A stretch of 64,000 bases of DNA from Streptococcus cristatus AS 1.3089 (GTDB lineage: Bacteria > Bacillota > Bacilli > Lactobacillales > Streptococcaceae). Position 1 is the stretch's first letter, and each line of letters starts with the position of its first letter. Position numbers and translations under genes: made by a program. The stretch is taken from NCBI RefSeq assembly GCF_000385925.1, contig NC_021175.1, positions 208,501-272,500 on the forward strand, read 5' to 3'. Below, in pieces: positions 29,901 through 38,163 of the stretch. Under the pieces are notes generated by a model. It did no database searches. It saw nothing but the letters and a program-made list of their open reading frames with translations, and was not told where the DNA came from.

Positions 29901-29950
29901 ATCGTCATCAACTAAAGGAATTAGAAAACTTACGCCGTACCTTGTCTTAA
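26921..29950 (+). CDS. SARP/AAA-type large transcriptional regulator
   Basis: A 1009-residue protein. Residues 1-95 resemble an OmpR/SARP winged helix (LRLKLLGSPSIFLN, then REEIAGILW), and ~95-240 form the bacterial transcriptional activator (BTAD) helical repeat domain. From ~265 comes a P-loop ATPase with Walker A GGTGIGKRT and a Walker B-like ALVILVEDCHW. The C-terminal ~450 residues are helical, TPR-like. This is the layout of SARP-AAA or MalT-like signal-dependent activators. ATG 26921 is chosen because TTGGAGGCG precedes it; an upstream ATG at 26858 lacks one. It converges on hutG across a terminator and is the only dedicated regulator near the hut genes, so hut control is a reasonable guess, not shown. 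Confidence 0.8.
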   Translation: MTKNLLRLKLLGSPSIFLNQEKLYFPFAKINALLYYLHINGTVNREEIAGILWENKDNQTAKKNLRNTIYQANKLLGGEWIIGPNRTVLSLNPECAIESDVEIFTDHPAEHLSLYQGDFLQGFYLKDSEAFDYWVSKMRTRYEQLYIQACYQKLEKDPSNLEESERNLRRMISIDEFDEKNYHLLMKLYQENDRPGKVIETYYNLVNLLDKELGISPNEAIQQLYHEVMAKDRSERKIKQFLRNTDHFFGRVDEIKRLESYFSKIIERQEPRALLLVGGTGIGKRTVTRQVLANQTKYFQIVMAECFKEEMTVGLQPWRSLLDGLGDLVIQHQILSTSQWQVILDSYFPIMAGEASDFELNTDRLAWFVLDILQKISKKKALVILVEDCHWMDEASVAVLEQVMNHLRDYPVAFVLTKHLSTPPYLGRFFNRLLLRSQLDCIELQPLDFKASVAYLQAQTGQLTISEERLEAIYRVSQGIPFFLSEYAEQLLRGEKFQPLTSAIKAKLSLKLGYLSSQEEELVDYLACFSSPASVALLAKLLGLSVEEAVEIAEGFGQKQLSIEEEQEELVLRFSQELLRIYAYERLPLAKKRMLHHQIAQGMEDQLGASLYHAQLLNDIAYHYKMSKQPIKSLEYELHYLEATLQFHHELFPIYSREFGFIEKTDDTDQSAVLDQFDRIRREIEGLERKHQNHKDFQLLVLRFLYLEGRYAIRTGNYQQGMDNIQQVIASAKELQQMDFLLEGYRQMIYYCIQTENIPEMRYYTELALDASVQANNHEAIAMNLRLKGLYHLMIGDEEQSLRHLYQSIDCFSLTASLRSKYSIQIAAALDYLAEIEQIRGNFKTALAHQKEAIELTENKTAEPSIFAFYIGLGLTYYQLKDYEQAERILLKAKVALKSLSFPWKETQLEVYLALIGCEKGDYQPVLDLLRKKDSLISRYGNPRDKGLIYYLMAVIKYRQLAGSLQEAGFENLLAQDFETYYETAKSQLNPYRDRHQLKELENLRRTLS

Positions 29951-29965
29951 GAATTGAACACAAAT

Positions 29966-29998
29966 AAAAGAGGATGAAAGCAATGTTCATCCTCTTTT
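29966..29998. terminator. bidirectional terminator, regulator / hutG
   Basis: A perfect 13-bp stem AAAAGAGGATGAA and its complement with a 7-nt loop, A run on one side and T run on the other, between two convergent genes. Confidence 0.9.
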
Positions 29999-30028
29999 GA
30001 TGTTTGCAATGAAGTTTTTAAATGCCTA

Positions 30029-31018
30029 TCAGTCATGGGCTTGCGCCCAGACTTGGGTCAGGTAAAAGACAAAACTGGCCGCTAGATTAGCCGTATGGTT
30101 GTCTATATCGTGAGGGGGAGAGACTTCGACGATGTCAAAGCCAATTAGCTTGCCTGAAGCAGCTATGTGCTGGAAGACCAGCACAGCCAGATTGGGATCC
30201 ACACCGAGCGACTGGATGGCACTGACACCAGGAGCGGCGCCAGCTGCAAAGCAGTCAATATCAATGGTTAAATAGACCTGCTCCTTATCGGCTAGAAAAG
30301 CATCAACTACCTTGCAGACTTCCTTATGTCCCATTTGGTAAATATCCATTCCAGTCAGGAACTGGATAGCCTTAGACTTGGCTACAAAGTCAAAGAGAAA
30401 GAGGTTGTTATTGTGCTCCTGAATCCCTAGGATGAGGTAGTTAAAGATCTGTTTCTGAGCTAAGGTGTCATCGAACATTTGACGAAAACCGGTACCGGAG
30501 TTGGGACCCGTCTGATCGTAGGGGCGTAGGTCAAAATGGGCATCCATATTGATCACAGCTAAGTTTTGGTCAGGATTTAGTGACGACTTGAGCCCCAGAT
30601 AGTTGCCGTAGGCTGTTTCGTGGCCGCCGCCTAGAACGATGGGTCGGAGATTAAGCTCTCGCAGGCGTTTGACTGCTCGTGCCAAGCTTTGCTGCAGTTG
30701 TTCCAAAGAGCGGTTAGGCCCGTCGATATCGCCAACGTCAAAGACGCGAACGTTTCTACCTAGATGCCAAGGAAGTTTGGCCAGCTGAGTTCGGATAGCT
30801 TGTGGTCCTTCGACAGCCCCCACTCGGCCGTTATTGATATAGACACCCTTGTCGCTCTTGAAGCCAATCAGGGCAAAGTTCACCCCTTCAAAAGGAGTTA
30901 AGCTAGGATCATTTAAGTCCAGAAACTCAATGACCATGCCCCACTTAGCAGTATATAGATTGTCCTCTGGACCTCGCTGATAGTAACGGTTGTCTAGCTG
31001 ATAGTAATCTTCTAACAT
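30029..31018 (-). CDS. hutG: formimidoylglutamase
   Basis: A 329-residue arginase/agmatinase-family enzyme that hydrolyses N-formimino-L-glutamate to glutamate and formamide, the last step of one histidine-degradation route. Metal ligands lie in [18 protein letters not shown] and TIDIDCF. The start at 31018 (MLEDYYQL) is chosen because AAAGGAC is well spaced for it; a six-residue longer start overlaps that site. A consensus promoter lies just upstream and a terminator-like stem separates it from hutH, so it seems to be transcribed on its own although it sits at the end of the hut cluster. Confidence 0.93.
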   Translation of the reverse strand: MLEDYYQLDNRYYQRGPEDNLYTAKWGMVIEFLDLNDPSLTPFEGVNFALIGFKSDKGVYINNGRVGAVEGPQAIRTQLAKLPWHLGRNVRVFDVGDIDGPNRSLEQLQQSLARAVKRLRELNLRPIVLGGGHETAYGNYLGLKSSLNPDQNLAVINMDAHFDLRPYDQTGPNSGTGFRQMFDDTLAQKQIFNYLILGIQEHNNNLFLFDFVAKSKAIQFLTGMDIYQMGHKEVCKVVDAFLADKEQVYLTIDIDCFAAGAAPGVSAIQSLGVDPNLAVLVFQHIAASGKLIGFDIVEVSPPHDIDNHTANLAASFVFYLTQVWAQAHD

Positions 31019-31054
31019 GATTTTGTCCTTTTCCATAACGATACTTGCGACTTT

Positions 31055-31083
31055 ATTATAAGAGTTTCCGCTAAGCCTGTCAA
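31055..31083 (-). promoter_or_regulatory. hutG sigma-A promoter
   Basis: On the minus strand TTGACA, 17 bases, TATAAT: a full consensus match, 37 bases before the hutG start codon. Confidence 0.85.
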
Positions 31084-31099
31084 TGGCTTTTGGCGGGAA

Positions 31100-31131
31100 A
31101 AGAAGCCCAGCTGCATGAGAGCGGGCTTCTT
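31100..31131 (-). terminator. terminator-like stem between hutH and hutG
   Basis: A perfect 9-bp stem AAGAAGCCC / GGGCTTCTT with a 14-nt loop and a short T tract in the leftward direction. It would end the hutU-hutH operon before hutG. Confidence 0.7.
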
Positions 31132-31159
31132 AGGTTAACTTTTTACAGAGTCATCAGCT

Positions 31160-32701
31160 TTAGAACTGAATGCTCAAGTCCACAGCCTTTTCAACGGCTG
31201 CTAGGAATTCATCGCTTTCAATCAGCTCAGAAGCCTTGTTGAGTTCTTCATAGATCTCGATGTCCTTATCAAACTCGATAAAGCGGACATGCTGACGGAA
31301 GAGGTCGTAGGCCGGCTTGGTTCCTTTACCAAGTTCATGGTTTTCTGGTTTCAGATCCAGAGCTTGGCAGGCTGCCATGATTTCTGTTGCCACGATGCGG
31401 CGAGAATTCTTGAGAATTTCAGCTGCCTTGCGTGCTGCTGTAGTTCCCATGCTGACAAAGTCTTCTTGGTTTTCACAAGATGGGATAGAGTCTACGCTGG
31501 CTGGATGAGACAGAACCTTGTTCTCAGATGCAAGCGAAGCACAAGCATACTGGGTAATCATAAAGCCAGAGTTGAGGCCAGGGTGTTTAACCAAGAAGGA
31601 TGGGAGCTTGCTCAGTTGGCTATTGACCAGACGTTCTACACGACGCTCGGAGACATTTCCGATTTCAGAAATAGCGATACCGAGGAAGTCGAATGGCTGA
31701 GCCATTGGTTCACCGTGGAAGTTACCGCCTGAGATGACATGGCCTTCCTTGGTGATGATAGGGTTGTCTGTAACGGAGTTGATTTCAATCTCAACCTTGG
31801 TCTTGACATAAGCGATAGAGTCCTTGCTGGCACCATGAATCTGCGGAATACAGCGTAGAGTATAAGGGTCTTGGACCCGTTGTTGAGTGGCTACGGTCGT
31901 ATTGCCACTGCCTTCTAGAAGGTTGCGGATATTGCGGGCTGTAGCTAGCTGACCGCTCTGAGGTCGAATGGTATGCAGGTCTTCTTCGAAAGGACTGGTA
32001 ATACCATTATGGACTTCCATGGAAAGAGCGCCAGCGACATCTGACAGTTTAAGAAGCTGGATGGCATCATAGGTAGCCAGAGCTCCGATACCTGTCAGGA
32101 CAGTCGTACCGTTAATCAGCGCCAGCCCTTCCTTAGCTGCTAGAGCAATTTTCTCGATACCGGCCTTGTCCAAAGCTTCTTGTCCAGAGAGCAATTGGCC
32201 TTGATAGTAAGCGCGCCCCAGTCCTAGCATAGGCAAAACCATGTGAGCTAGCGGTGCTAAATCTCCAGAAGCTCCCAAAGAGCCTTTTTCCGGAATGTAA
32301 GGCACGACACCTTTATTGAGCAATTCCAGAAGTTTTTCGACAGTAGAGAGACGGATACCAGAATAGCCCTTGACCAGAGAATTAATCCGAATTAACATGA
32401 TAGCACGGACTGCATCTTCAGGAAGAGGATCGCCAAATCCTGAAGCATGGGTGCGAATCAAGTTTTCTTGCAGTTGAGTCGTATCTTCTGGTGAGATGCT
32501 GACATTGCAGAGAGAGCCAAATCCAGTCGTAACACCGTAGACTACCCGCTTTTCGCGGACGATGTCATCTACGATTTTACGGGAAGCTTCTACAGCTCTC
32601 TTAGCTTCTTGGTCGATTTCACAGGTGGCTCCATGGCGAGCCACTGCGATAACATCTTCAAGTGTTAGACTGTTTCCGTCTAAGTGAATCAATTTTGACA
32701 T
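31160..32701 (-). CDS. hutH: histidine ammonia-lyase
   Basis: A 513-residue lyase turning L-histidine into urocanate and ammonia, the first step of the pathway. The self-formed MIO cofactor arises from A144-S145-G146 in GSLGASGDLAPLAH. Length and the N-terminal region (VYGVTTGFG with the catalytic Tyr) are normal. It is the last gene of the leftward operon and lies 35 bases after the permease gene. Confidence 0.96.
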   Translation of the reverse strand: MSKLIHLDGNSLTLEDVIAVARHGATCEIDQEAKRAVEASRKIVDDIVREKRVVYGVTTGFGSLCNVSISPEDTTQLQENLIRTHASGFGDPLPEDAVRAIMLIRINSLVKGYSGIRLSTVEKLLELLNKGVVPYIPEKGSLGASGDLAPLAHMVLPMLGLGRAYYQGQLLSGQEALDKAGIEKIALAAKEGLALINGTTVLTGIGALATYDAIQLLKLSDVAGALSMEVHNGITSPFEEDLHTIRPQSGQLATARNIRNLLEGSGNTTVATQQRVQDPYTLRCIPQIHGASKDSIAYVKTKVEIEINSVTDNPIITKEGHVISGGNFHGEPMAQPFDFLGIAISEIGNVSERRVERLVNSQLSKLPSFLVKHPGLNSGFMITQYACASLASENKVLSHPASVDSIPSCENQEDFVSMGTTAARKAAEILKNSRRIVATEIMAACQALDLKPENHELGKGTKPAYDLFRQHVRFIEFDKDIEIYEELNKASELIESDEFLAAVEKAVDLSIQF

Positions 32702-32736
32702 ATAGAATCCTCCATTATGGGATATAATGCTTTGAG

Positions 32737-34077
32737 TTAGTCAGGGTTAGTAGGAACCTGTTTTCGACCGTGCATGAAGTAGTAGACTAAGCTGGCAACG
32801 GCAGCACCAATGACACCGTAGACTACGTTCATCGGATTATCAGCTACAATCATAACCAAGCTGATAACAACAGCTAGGATAGGGATGATAGGGCCGAATG
32901 GTACACGGAAGACAACCTTCTTTTCTGGATACATTTTTCTGAGTTTCAAGACCGCCAAAGCAGTTGGAATGTATTGGAAGAAACGGAAGACCACGCTGAG
33001 GGTAGCCAATTCTTCAAATTTTCCAGAGAAGAGCAGAGCGATTGAGAATGCTCCAGAGATTAAGATAGCAACTACAGGAGCGTTTTTAGCATTGGTTTCT
33101 GCAATTTTTTTAGGCAGCAAGCCTTCATCTGCGATGGCTGCACCATAACGCGGTACCATGATGGATTCACCGATATTGAGTCCAGCGATAGAGATGAGAG
33201 CTCCGATGGAGACAATCCATGCTCCAGCAGGACCAATCATTTCGACAAAGGCGTCTTGCACAGAGGCATCTGTTTGTAGGATTCGGCTACCTAGCATGGC
33301 GATAGTTCCTGCGATAATCAGCATATAGAGAACAGATACAATACTGATAGAGCCCAAAATAGCCCGAGGCACATTCTTTTCTGGGTTGCGCATTTCACCA
33401 GCAACGATAGACATGGTTTCAAAACCGATGAAACCGTAGAAAATGTAGATAGCTGTACTAGAGATGGCTTTCATGATATCCACGCCAGGTTCTAGCTGAA
33501 GAAACGGAGTGAAGTTTCCTTTGTCAATTCCTCCTTTGATGAAGAAAATTGCACATAGACTGAAAGCGACAATTGGGATGAGCTTTGCTACGGTTGCGGT
33601 CAAGGTGAACATTTTGGAGGTCTTAAGACCTGAGATATTCATCAGACTAAGTAGGATAATCAGGCTTACACTGAGCAGAAGTTCATAAGGGGCAAAGGAT
33701 TTAAAAGTAATGACAAAAAGTCTCGCAAATCCTGCTGCCATTGCTGACCAAGCGATGATGGTAACCGCCCAGCCTAGGAAGCCAACATTAAATCCGACAA
33801 AGTCTCCAAAGGCTGCTTTGGAATATTGGAAGGCTCCGCCGTTTTTATTAAAATAACCAGCAGTTTCTGCCAAGCAGACGGCTAAGAGAATAACGAGAAG
33901 GGCAGTTCCCAGCATGACAGCTAGAGAAGCAGGACCCAGTCCTTTATAAATTTTTTGAGGTAGGAGGAAAATTCCTGAACCGATAACAGCATTGATACCA
34001 TAGAGAGTAGCGCCAGAAAAGCTGAATTTCGCATTTTCTCGCTCTTGTTCTTGTGCAGTGAGTTTAGTCGCATTCAT
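32737..34077 (-). CDS. APC-family amino acid permease, probably histidine
   Basis: A 446-residue transporter with about twelve hydrophobic segments. The N-terminal GINAVIGSGIFLLP is the conserved TM1 of the APC superfamily. It would bring in an amino acid; the position between hutD and hutH makes histidine, or urocanate as an alternative, the likely substrate (inference). The start is supported by AAAGGAGAAAC just upstream in the leftward direction. Confidence 0.85.
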   Translation of the reverse strand: MNATKLTAQEQERENAKFSFSGATLYGINAVIGSGIFLLPQKIYKGLGPASLAVMLGTALLVILLAVCLAETAGYFNKNGGAFQYSKAAFGDFVGFNVGFLGWAVTIIAWSAMAAGFARLFVITFKSFAPYELLLSVSLIILLSLMNISGLKTSKMFTLTATVAKLIPIVAFSLCAIFFIKGGIDKGNFTPFLQLEPGVDIMKAISSTAIYIFYGFIGFETMSIVAGEMRNPEKNVPRAILGSISIVSVLYMLIIAGTIAMLGSRILQTDASVQDAFVEMIGPAGAWIVSIGALISIAGLNIGESIMVPRYGAAIADEGLLPKKIAETNAKNAPVVAILISGAFSIALLFSGKFEELATLSVVFRFFQYIPTALAVLKLRKMYPEKKVVFRVPFGPIIPILAVVISLVMIVADNPMNVVYGVIGAAVASLVYYFMHGRKQVPTNPD

Positions 34078-34152
34078 AATAATGTTTCTCCTTTAGAGAT
34101 GTGGGATCCTTTCCAAGTAAAGATAGAACGATGATAGGACATCCCTGTATCT

Positions 34153-34752
34153 TTACTTAGTAGGGATATGGGTCAAACCAGCCCATATAGCAAGGGGAGC
34201 ACCCGTTGGCTGGTTACTCGAAAACATTATTTGCAGCTCAGTTTCCTGAGCCTCTTTTTCCACTATCAGAAGTTGCCCTGTCTCTAGGTTAAGCGATGGC
34301 AGGCCTGTTCCTGTCACCATCAAATCACTCAAGGCATAGATAAATTGAATTGCTTCATCTTGAGTAAGTTCTTGTCCATCCGAGATGGCAAGCATCTGTC
34401 CCTGATAATGGTCGCTGTAAATTAAATTAAAGTCGGTACAAGTCCCACGACTTGTGATAGAATCACTCCCTTCGAAAAAATAGGGGGCAAAGGGAGCTAG
34501 AACCGTTTCCTCCTGCCGACTGGCATTGTGGAGATGAAGTGTGTGGTCCAGGCTCATGAGAATGCGGTGAAAGCCGCTGAGGTCAGAAAACTGACTTTCA
34601 GCTAACTCCACAGTCGCTGTTGAGAGGCGATAGTCAAAGTTACGCTTGCCATAGTGGCCAGTTGGCGGGGAAAGATAAAGCTGTTTTGTCTTTCCCCCCG
34701 ACCAATCGGAAACTTGAAAATCGTTTGATTTTAGAAGGGTTATATGTGTCAT
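34153..34752 (-). CDS. hutD: HutD family protein
   Basis: A 199-residue cupin-like protein with the HutD pattern: WSGGKTKQL near the start, FDYRLSTATVE, and FHRILMSLDH. HutD is linked to histidine degradation in many bacteria; work in Pseudomonas suggests it limits pathway flux, but its biochemical role is not settled. Located between fhs and the permease in the same operon, 12 bases after the fhs stop codon. Confidence 0.85.
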   Translation of the reverse strand: MTHITLLKSNDFQVSDWSGGKTKQLYLSPPTGHYGKRNFDYRLSTATVELAESQFSDLSGFHRILMSLDHTLHLHNASRQEETVLAPFAPYFFEGSDSITSRGTCTDFNLIYSDHYQGQMLAISDGQELTQDEAIQFIYALSDLMVTGTGLPSLNLETGQLLIVEKEAQETELQIMFSSNQPTGAPLAIWAGLTHIPTK

Positions 34753-34764
34753 TTTTAGTATTTA

Positions 34765-36438
34765 TTAGAACAAACCGCTGATATTGCCATCTTTGTCGAC
34801 GTCAATCTTTTCGCTGGCTGGCACCTTAGGCAATCCTGGCATGGTCATGATTGCACCAGTCAGAGCAACGATGAAGCCTGCACCAGCAGAAACTTTGAGC
34901 TGGCTGATCGTCACGACAAAGTCTTTAGGAGCGCCCAGTTTCTTAGCATCGTCTGAGAAAGAGTACTGAGTCTTGGCCATACAGATAGGATAGTTGGAGA
35001 AGCCCAGTTCTTCCAGTTGTTTGAGCTCATGTTTAGCGGCAGGAGTCAGGCGAACGCCTTTGCCTCCATAGACCTTAGTAACAATTTTGTTGAGCTTGGT
35101 CTCAATGGAGTCCTCTTCATTATATACAAATTGGAAGTGATTGTCTCCTTCGGCCAGTTCAACGACTTTTTCAGCTAATTCTTTACCGCCGGCTCCGCCA
35201 TTTGCCCAAACGTCGGAAATTACTACGTCAACTCCGCGTTTTTGGCAGGCGTCATAAACTGCTTGCAATTCTGCTTCGGTATCCAGCGGGAATTTATTGA
35301 TGGCAACGACTGCTGGCAGGCCATAAACATCTTGAATGTTTTCCAGATGTTTTTCCAAGTTTGGCAGACCATCTACAACGGCTTGGACATTTTCTTCAGC
35401 CAAATCACTCTTAGCCACACCACCGTGCATCTTGAGGGCGCGGATGGTAGCAACCAGAACTACAGCCGATGGACGAAGGCCAGATGTACGACACTTAATG
35501 TCGATGAATTTCTCAGCACCTAGGTCAGCACCGAAACCAGCTTCTGTGACTGTATAGTCGGCATATTTAAGAGCCAGCTTGGTAGCTAGGACACTGTTAC
35601 AGCCATGGGCAATATTGGCGAAAGGTCCGCCGTGAATCAAGGCTGGTGTGTGTTCCAGAGTTTGAACCAAGTTTGGATGGATAGCGTCTTTGAGGACAGC
35701 CGCCATAGCGCCACCAGCTTTCAGATCCTTAGCAGTTACTGGCTTACCTTCAAAGCTGTAGCCAATGATAATCTTTTCCAAACGGTTCTTGAGGTCAGTG
35801 ATATTTTCTGACAGACAAAGAATAGCCATAACCTCAGAAGCAACTGTAATGTCAAAACCGTCTTCACGCGGAACACCGTTGACCTTGCCCTGCAAGCCAT
35901 CCACAATGTGGCGCAACTGCCGGTCATTCATATCAACTGCCCGCTTCCAAGTGATGCGGCGAGAGTCTATGCCTAAGGCATTGCCATGGTGGATGTGGTT
36001 GTCAATGAGGGCTGCCAGCAGGTTGTTGGCAACACCGATGGCATGAAAGTCACCAGTGAAGTGGAGGTTGATGTCCTCCATGGGTACAACCTGGGCATGA
36101 CCTCCGCCAGCAGCTCCGCCCTTGATACCAAAGACAGGTCCGAGCGAAGGTTCCCGCAGAGCGATAATAGCTTTTTTACCGATAGCAGCTAGAGCATCAG
36201 CCAATCCGACAGAAGTCGTAGTCTTACCTTCTCCAGCTGGTGTCGGGGAAATAGCGGTCACGAGAATCAGTTTGCCGTCTGGCTTGTCTTTTAAAGCTTC
36301 CAGTTGGCCGGCACTGATTTTTGCCTTGTAATTTCCATAAAGAGACAAGGCGTCTTCAGCAATTCCTAGCTTTTCTGCCACTTCTTTGATGGGCTTCATT
36401 TGAACCGAGTTGGCAATTTCAATATCTGATAAAACCAT
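34765..36438 (-). CDS. fhs: formate-tetrahydrofolate ligase
   Basis: A 557-residue enzyme with the P-loop [11 protein letters not shown] near residue 60 and the family length of about 556. It interconverts 10-formyltetrahydrofolate with formate, THF and ATP. In this operon it can run toward formate plus ATP, recovering energy from the one-carbon unit released by FtcD and FchA. The start at 36438 ([11 protein letters not shown]) follows GAGGTAACAAT; ten extra residues upstream are not needed. Confidence 0.95.
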   Translation of the reverse strand: MVLSDIEIANSVQMKPIKEVAEKLGIAEDALSLYGNYKAKISAGQLEALKDKPDGKLILVTAISPTPAGEGKTTTSVGLADALAAIGKKAIIALREPSLGPVFGIKGGAAGGGHAQVVPMEDINLHFTGDFHAIGVANNLLAALIDNHIHHGNALGIDSRRITWKRAVDMNDRQLRHIVDGLQGKVNGVPREDGFDITVASEVMAILCLSENITDLKNRLEKIIIGYSFEGKPVTAKDLKAGGAMAAVLKDAIHPNLVQTLEHTPALIHGGPFANIAHGCNSVLATKLALKYADYTVTEAGFGADLGAEKFIDIKCRTSGLRPSAVVLVATIRALKMHGGVAKSDLAEENVQAVVDGLPNLEKHLENIQDVYGLPAVVAINKFPLDTEAELQAVYDACQKRGVDVVISDVWANGGAGGKELAEKVVELAEGDNHFQFVYNEEDSIETKLNKIVTKVYGGKGVRLTPAAKHELKQLEELGFSNYPICMAKTQYSFSDDAKKLGAPKDFVVTISQLKVSAGAGFIVALTGAIMTMPGLPKVPASEKIDVDKDGNISGLF

Positions 36439-36504
36439 ATTGTTACCTCTTGAGAAAAGAAAGTCCATTCATGGGAAAGAGCGAACTTCTCTTCCGTTTA
36501 TCTA

Positions 36505-37130
36505 TTAGACAACTTTCAAAATTTCTTGATAAATTTCATCGGCTAGAGAGCAGCCTTTTTGGAGGAGTTCTTCACCCTTGCTGCGGTAGTCTGCGACGAA
36601 TGCTTCATCCTTGACACCTGACAGGTTGATGAGGACATTGAGCCAAGCCCCTTGCAGGCCAGCCTTAAGGTTGAGAGCTGCTACTCCCAGGTCGCTAGCA
36701 GCATTGGTATTGGACTTACCGACAGCCTTTTGAGTCGTTTGCAGGGCAGCCAAGATGTCTTCCATCATGCCATAAGGTGATTTGGTCGCTTCCTTGAGAG
36801 CATTCTGCATCGCTTCTCGACGAGCAGCCTTGTCTTCCTCAGTTTCCTTAGGCATATCAAAGACAGCGGAGACTAGATTGAAGGCTTCAGTGTCCTTGTC
36901 GATAGCTGCGAGCAAGCTTTCTTGCAGGCGGGCACTTTCTGCGTGCACTTGAGCAATTTCTGCTTCAAATTCTGCGTATTTTTCTTGCCAAGGGTCAATT
37001 CACAGACCATTTTAGTAAGGGAAATACCGTTGGCTGCTGAAAGAGCAGCGGCAGAGCCGCCTCCTGGTGCAGGAGCATCTGAGCCTAGGACTTTGGCAAA
37101 TTCTGTCAAGCTTAAATCTACTAATTTCAT
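36505..37130 (-). pseudogene. fchA: formiminotetrahydrofolate cyclodeaminase, frameshifted
   Basis: About 208 residues when repaired. The first ~50 residues (with APAPGGGSAAALSA, the folate-binding loop) are in one frame; the rest, from HAESARLQESLLAAI on, is in another. The break is at a five-base T run on the plus strand (36979-36983); one more base restores GKKKYAEFEAEIAQVHAES. The enzyme turns 5-formimino-THF into 5,10-methenyl-THF and ammonia. If the frameshift is real, the FtcD branch would stall and histidine breakdown would depend on HutG. A one-base loss in a homopolymer is also the usual form of a sequencing error. Confidence 0.88.
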
Positions 37131-37144
37131 AGGTTTCTGTCCTC

Positions 37145-38044
37145 CTAGCCCAGCAAATGGTTTTCCAGAACTTGCTTGCCGTAGTCAAAGTCTTCGATTT
37201 GCAGATAGTATTCTGCTGCGTCAATCAGAGCCTTAGCTGGCGCCAAACCAATGACTTCTGAGCCGAGGATTCCAACTCCATAGCGTTTGGCTTCAAAGCG
37301 AACAGTTTCAAAGACACGATAGAGTGGGAATTTTTCCAGATTGACCATGTTGATGGAAACCTGAGCAATGTTGCGGTCTTCCAGCATAACGCCGATAGCT
37401 TTACAGTACTTGTAGCCACCGCTTGATCCACGGATGATTTTGGCAATATTGTTGGCAATTTCCAGATTGTCTGTATCCAAGTTGATGTTGTAGGCGATAA
37501 GTGGCATTCTAGCTCCGACAGCAGTGACACCAGCAGTTGGGTGAATCTTTCTTTCACCGTAGTCAGGTGCCCAGTCAGCTTCCAAGAGTTTTTCAGGCAT
37601 GCCTTCAAATTGTCCTTTGCGAACCTTAGCCAAGTTCTTGCGCTCTGGACGAGTTGCAGCATCTTCATAGAGGAAGATAGGAATACCGAGTTCGCGATTG
37701 ATTCGCTCAGATACGGCCTTCGCAATTTCTACGCATTCCTCACTTGTAATGTCCTTGATCGGTACAAAAGGCAGGACATCAGTTGCGCCCATACGAGGGT
37801 GTTCACCCTGGTGCTTGGTCAAGTCAATATTTTCAGAAGCGTATTTAACCAAACGGAAGGCAACTTCCTGAATGTTTTGATCGTCGCCGACCAAGGTAAA
37901 GACACTGCGGTTGTGGCTGGCATCAGAAGAGTGGTCCAAAAGTGTCACTCCTGGCACGCTCTTAGCTGTTTCCACTAGACCGTCGATGACCGCTTGGTTG
38001 CGGCCTTCAGAAAAGTTAGGAATACATTCAACAATTTTTGCCAT
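37145..38044 (-). CDS. ftcD: glutamate formiminotransferase
   Basis: A 299-residue single-domain transferase that moves the formimino group of formiminoglutamate to tetrahydrofolate. Recognised from the start ECIPNFSEGRN, SSDASHNRSVFTLVG, and HPRMGATDVLPFVP. In animals the transferase and cyclodeaminase are fused; here they are separate neighbouring genes 14 bases apart. Intact. Confidence 0.95.
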   Translation of the reverse strand: MAKIVECIPNFSEGRNQAVIDGLVETAKSVPGVTLLDHSSDASHNRSVFTLVGDDQNIQEVAFRLVKYASENIDLTKHQGEHPRMGATDVLPFVPIKDITSEECVEIAKAVSERINRELGIPIFLYEDAATRPERKNLAKVRKGQFEGMPEKLLEADWAPDYGERKIHPTAGVTAVGARMPLIAYNINLDTDNLEIANNIAKIIRGSSGGYKYCKAIGVMLEDRNIAQVSINMVNLEKFPLYRVFETVRFEAKRYGVGILGSEVIGLAPAKALIDAAEYYLQIEDFDYGKQVLENHLLG

Positions 38045-38163
38045 AAGATATTACCTCGTGATATCAATAATTTTAATTTATAATATGAACTTAATAAAGT
38101 AGAACCTCCTCTTGAGCCAGGTTGATACCCAGCTCAGGTCGGAAGTTGGGGGACAAGTTTTTC

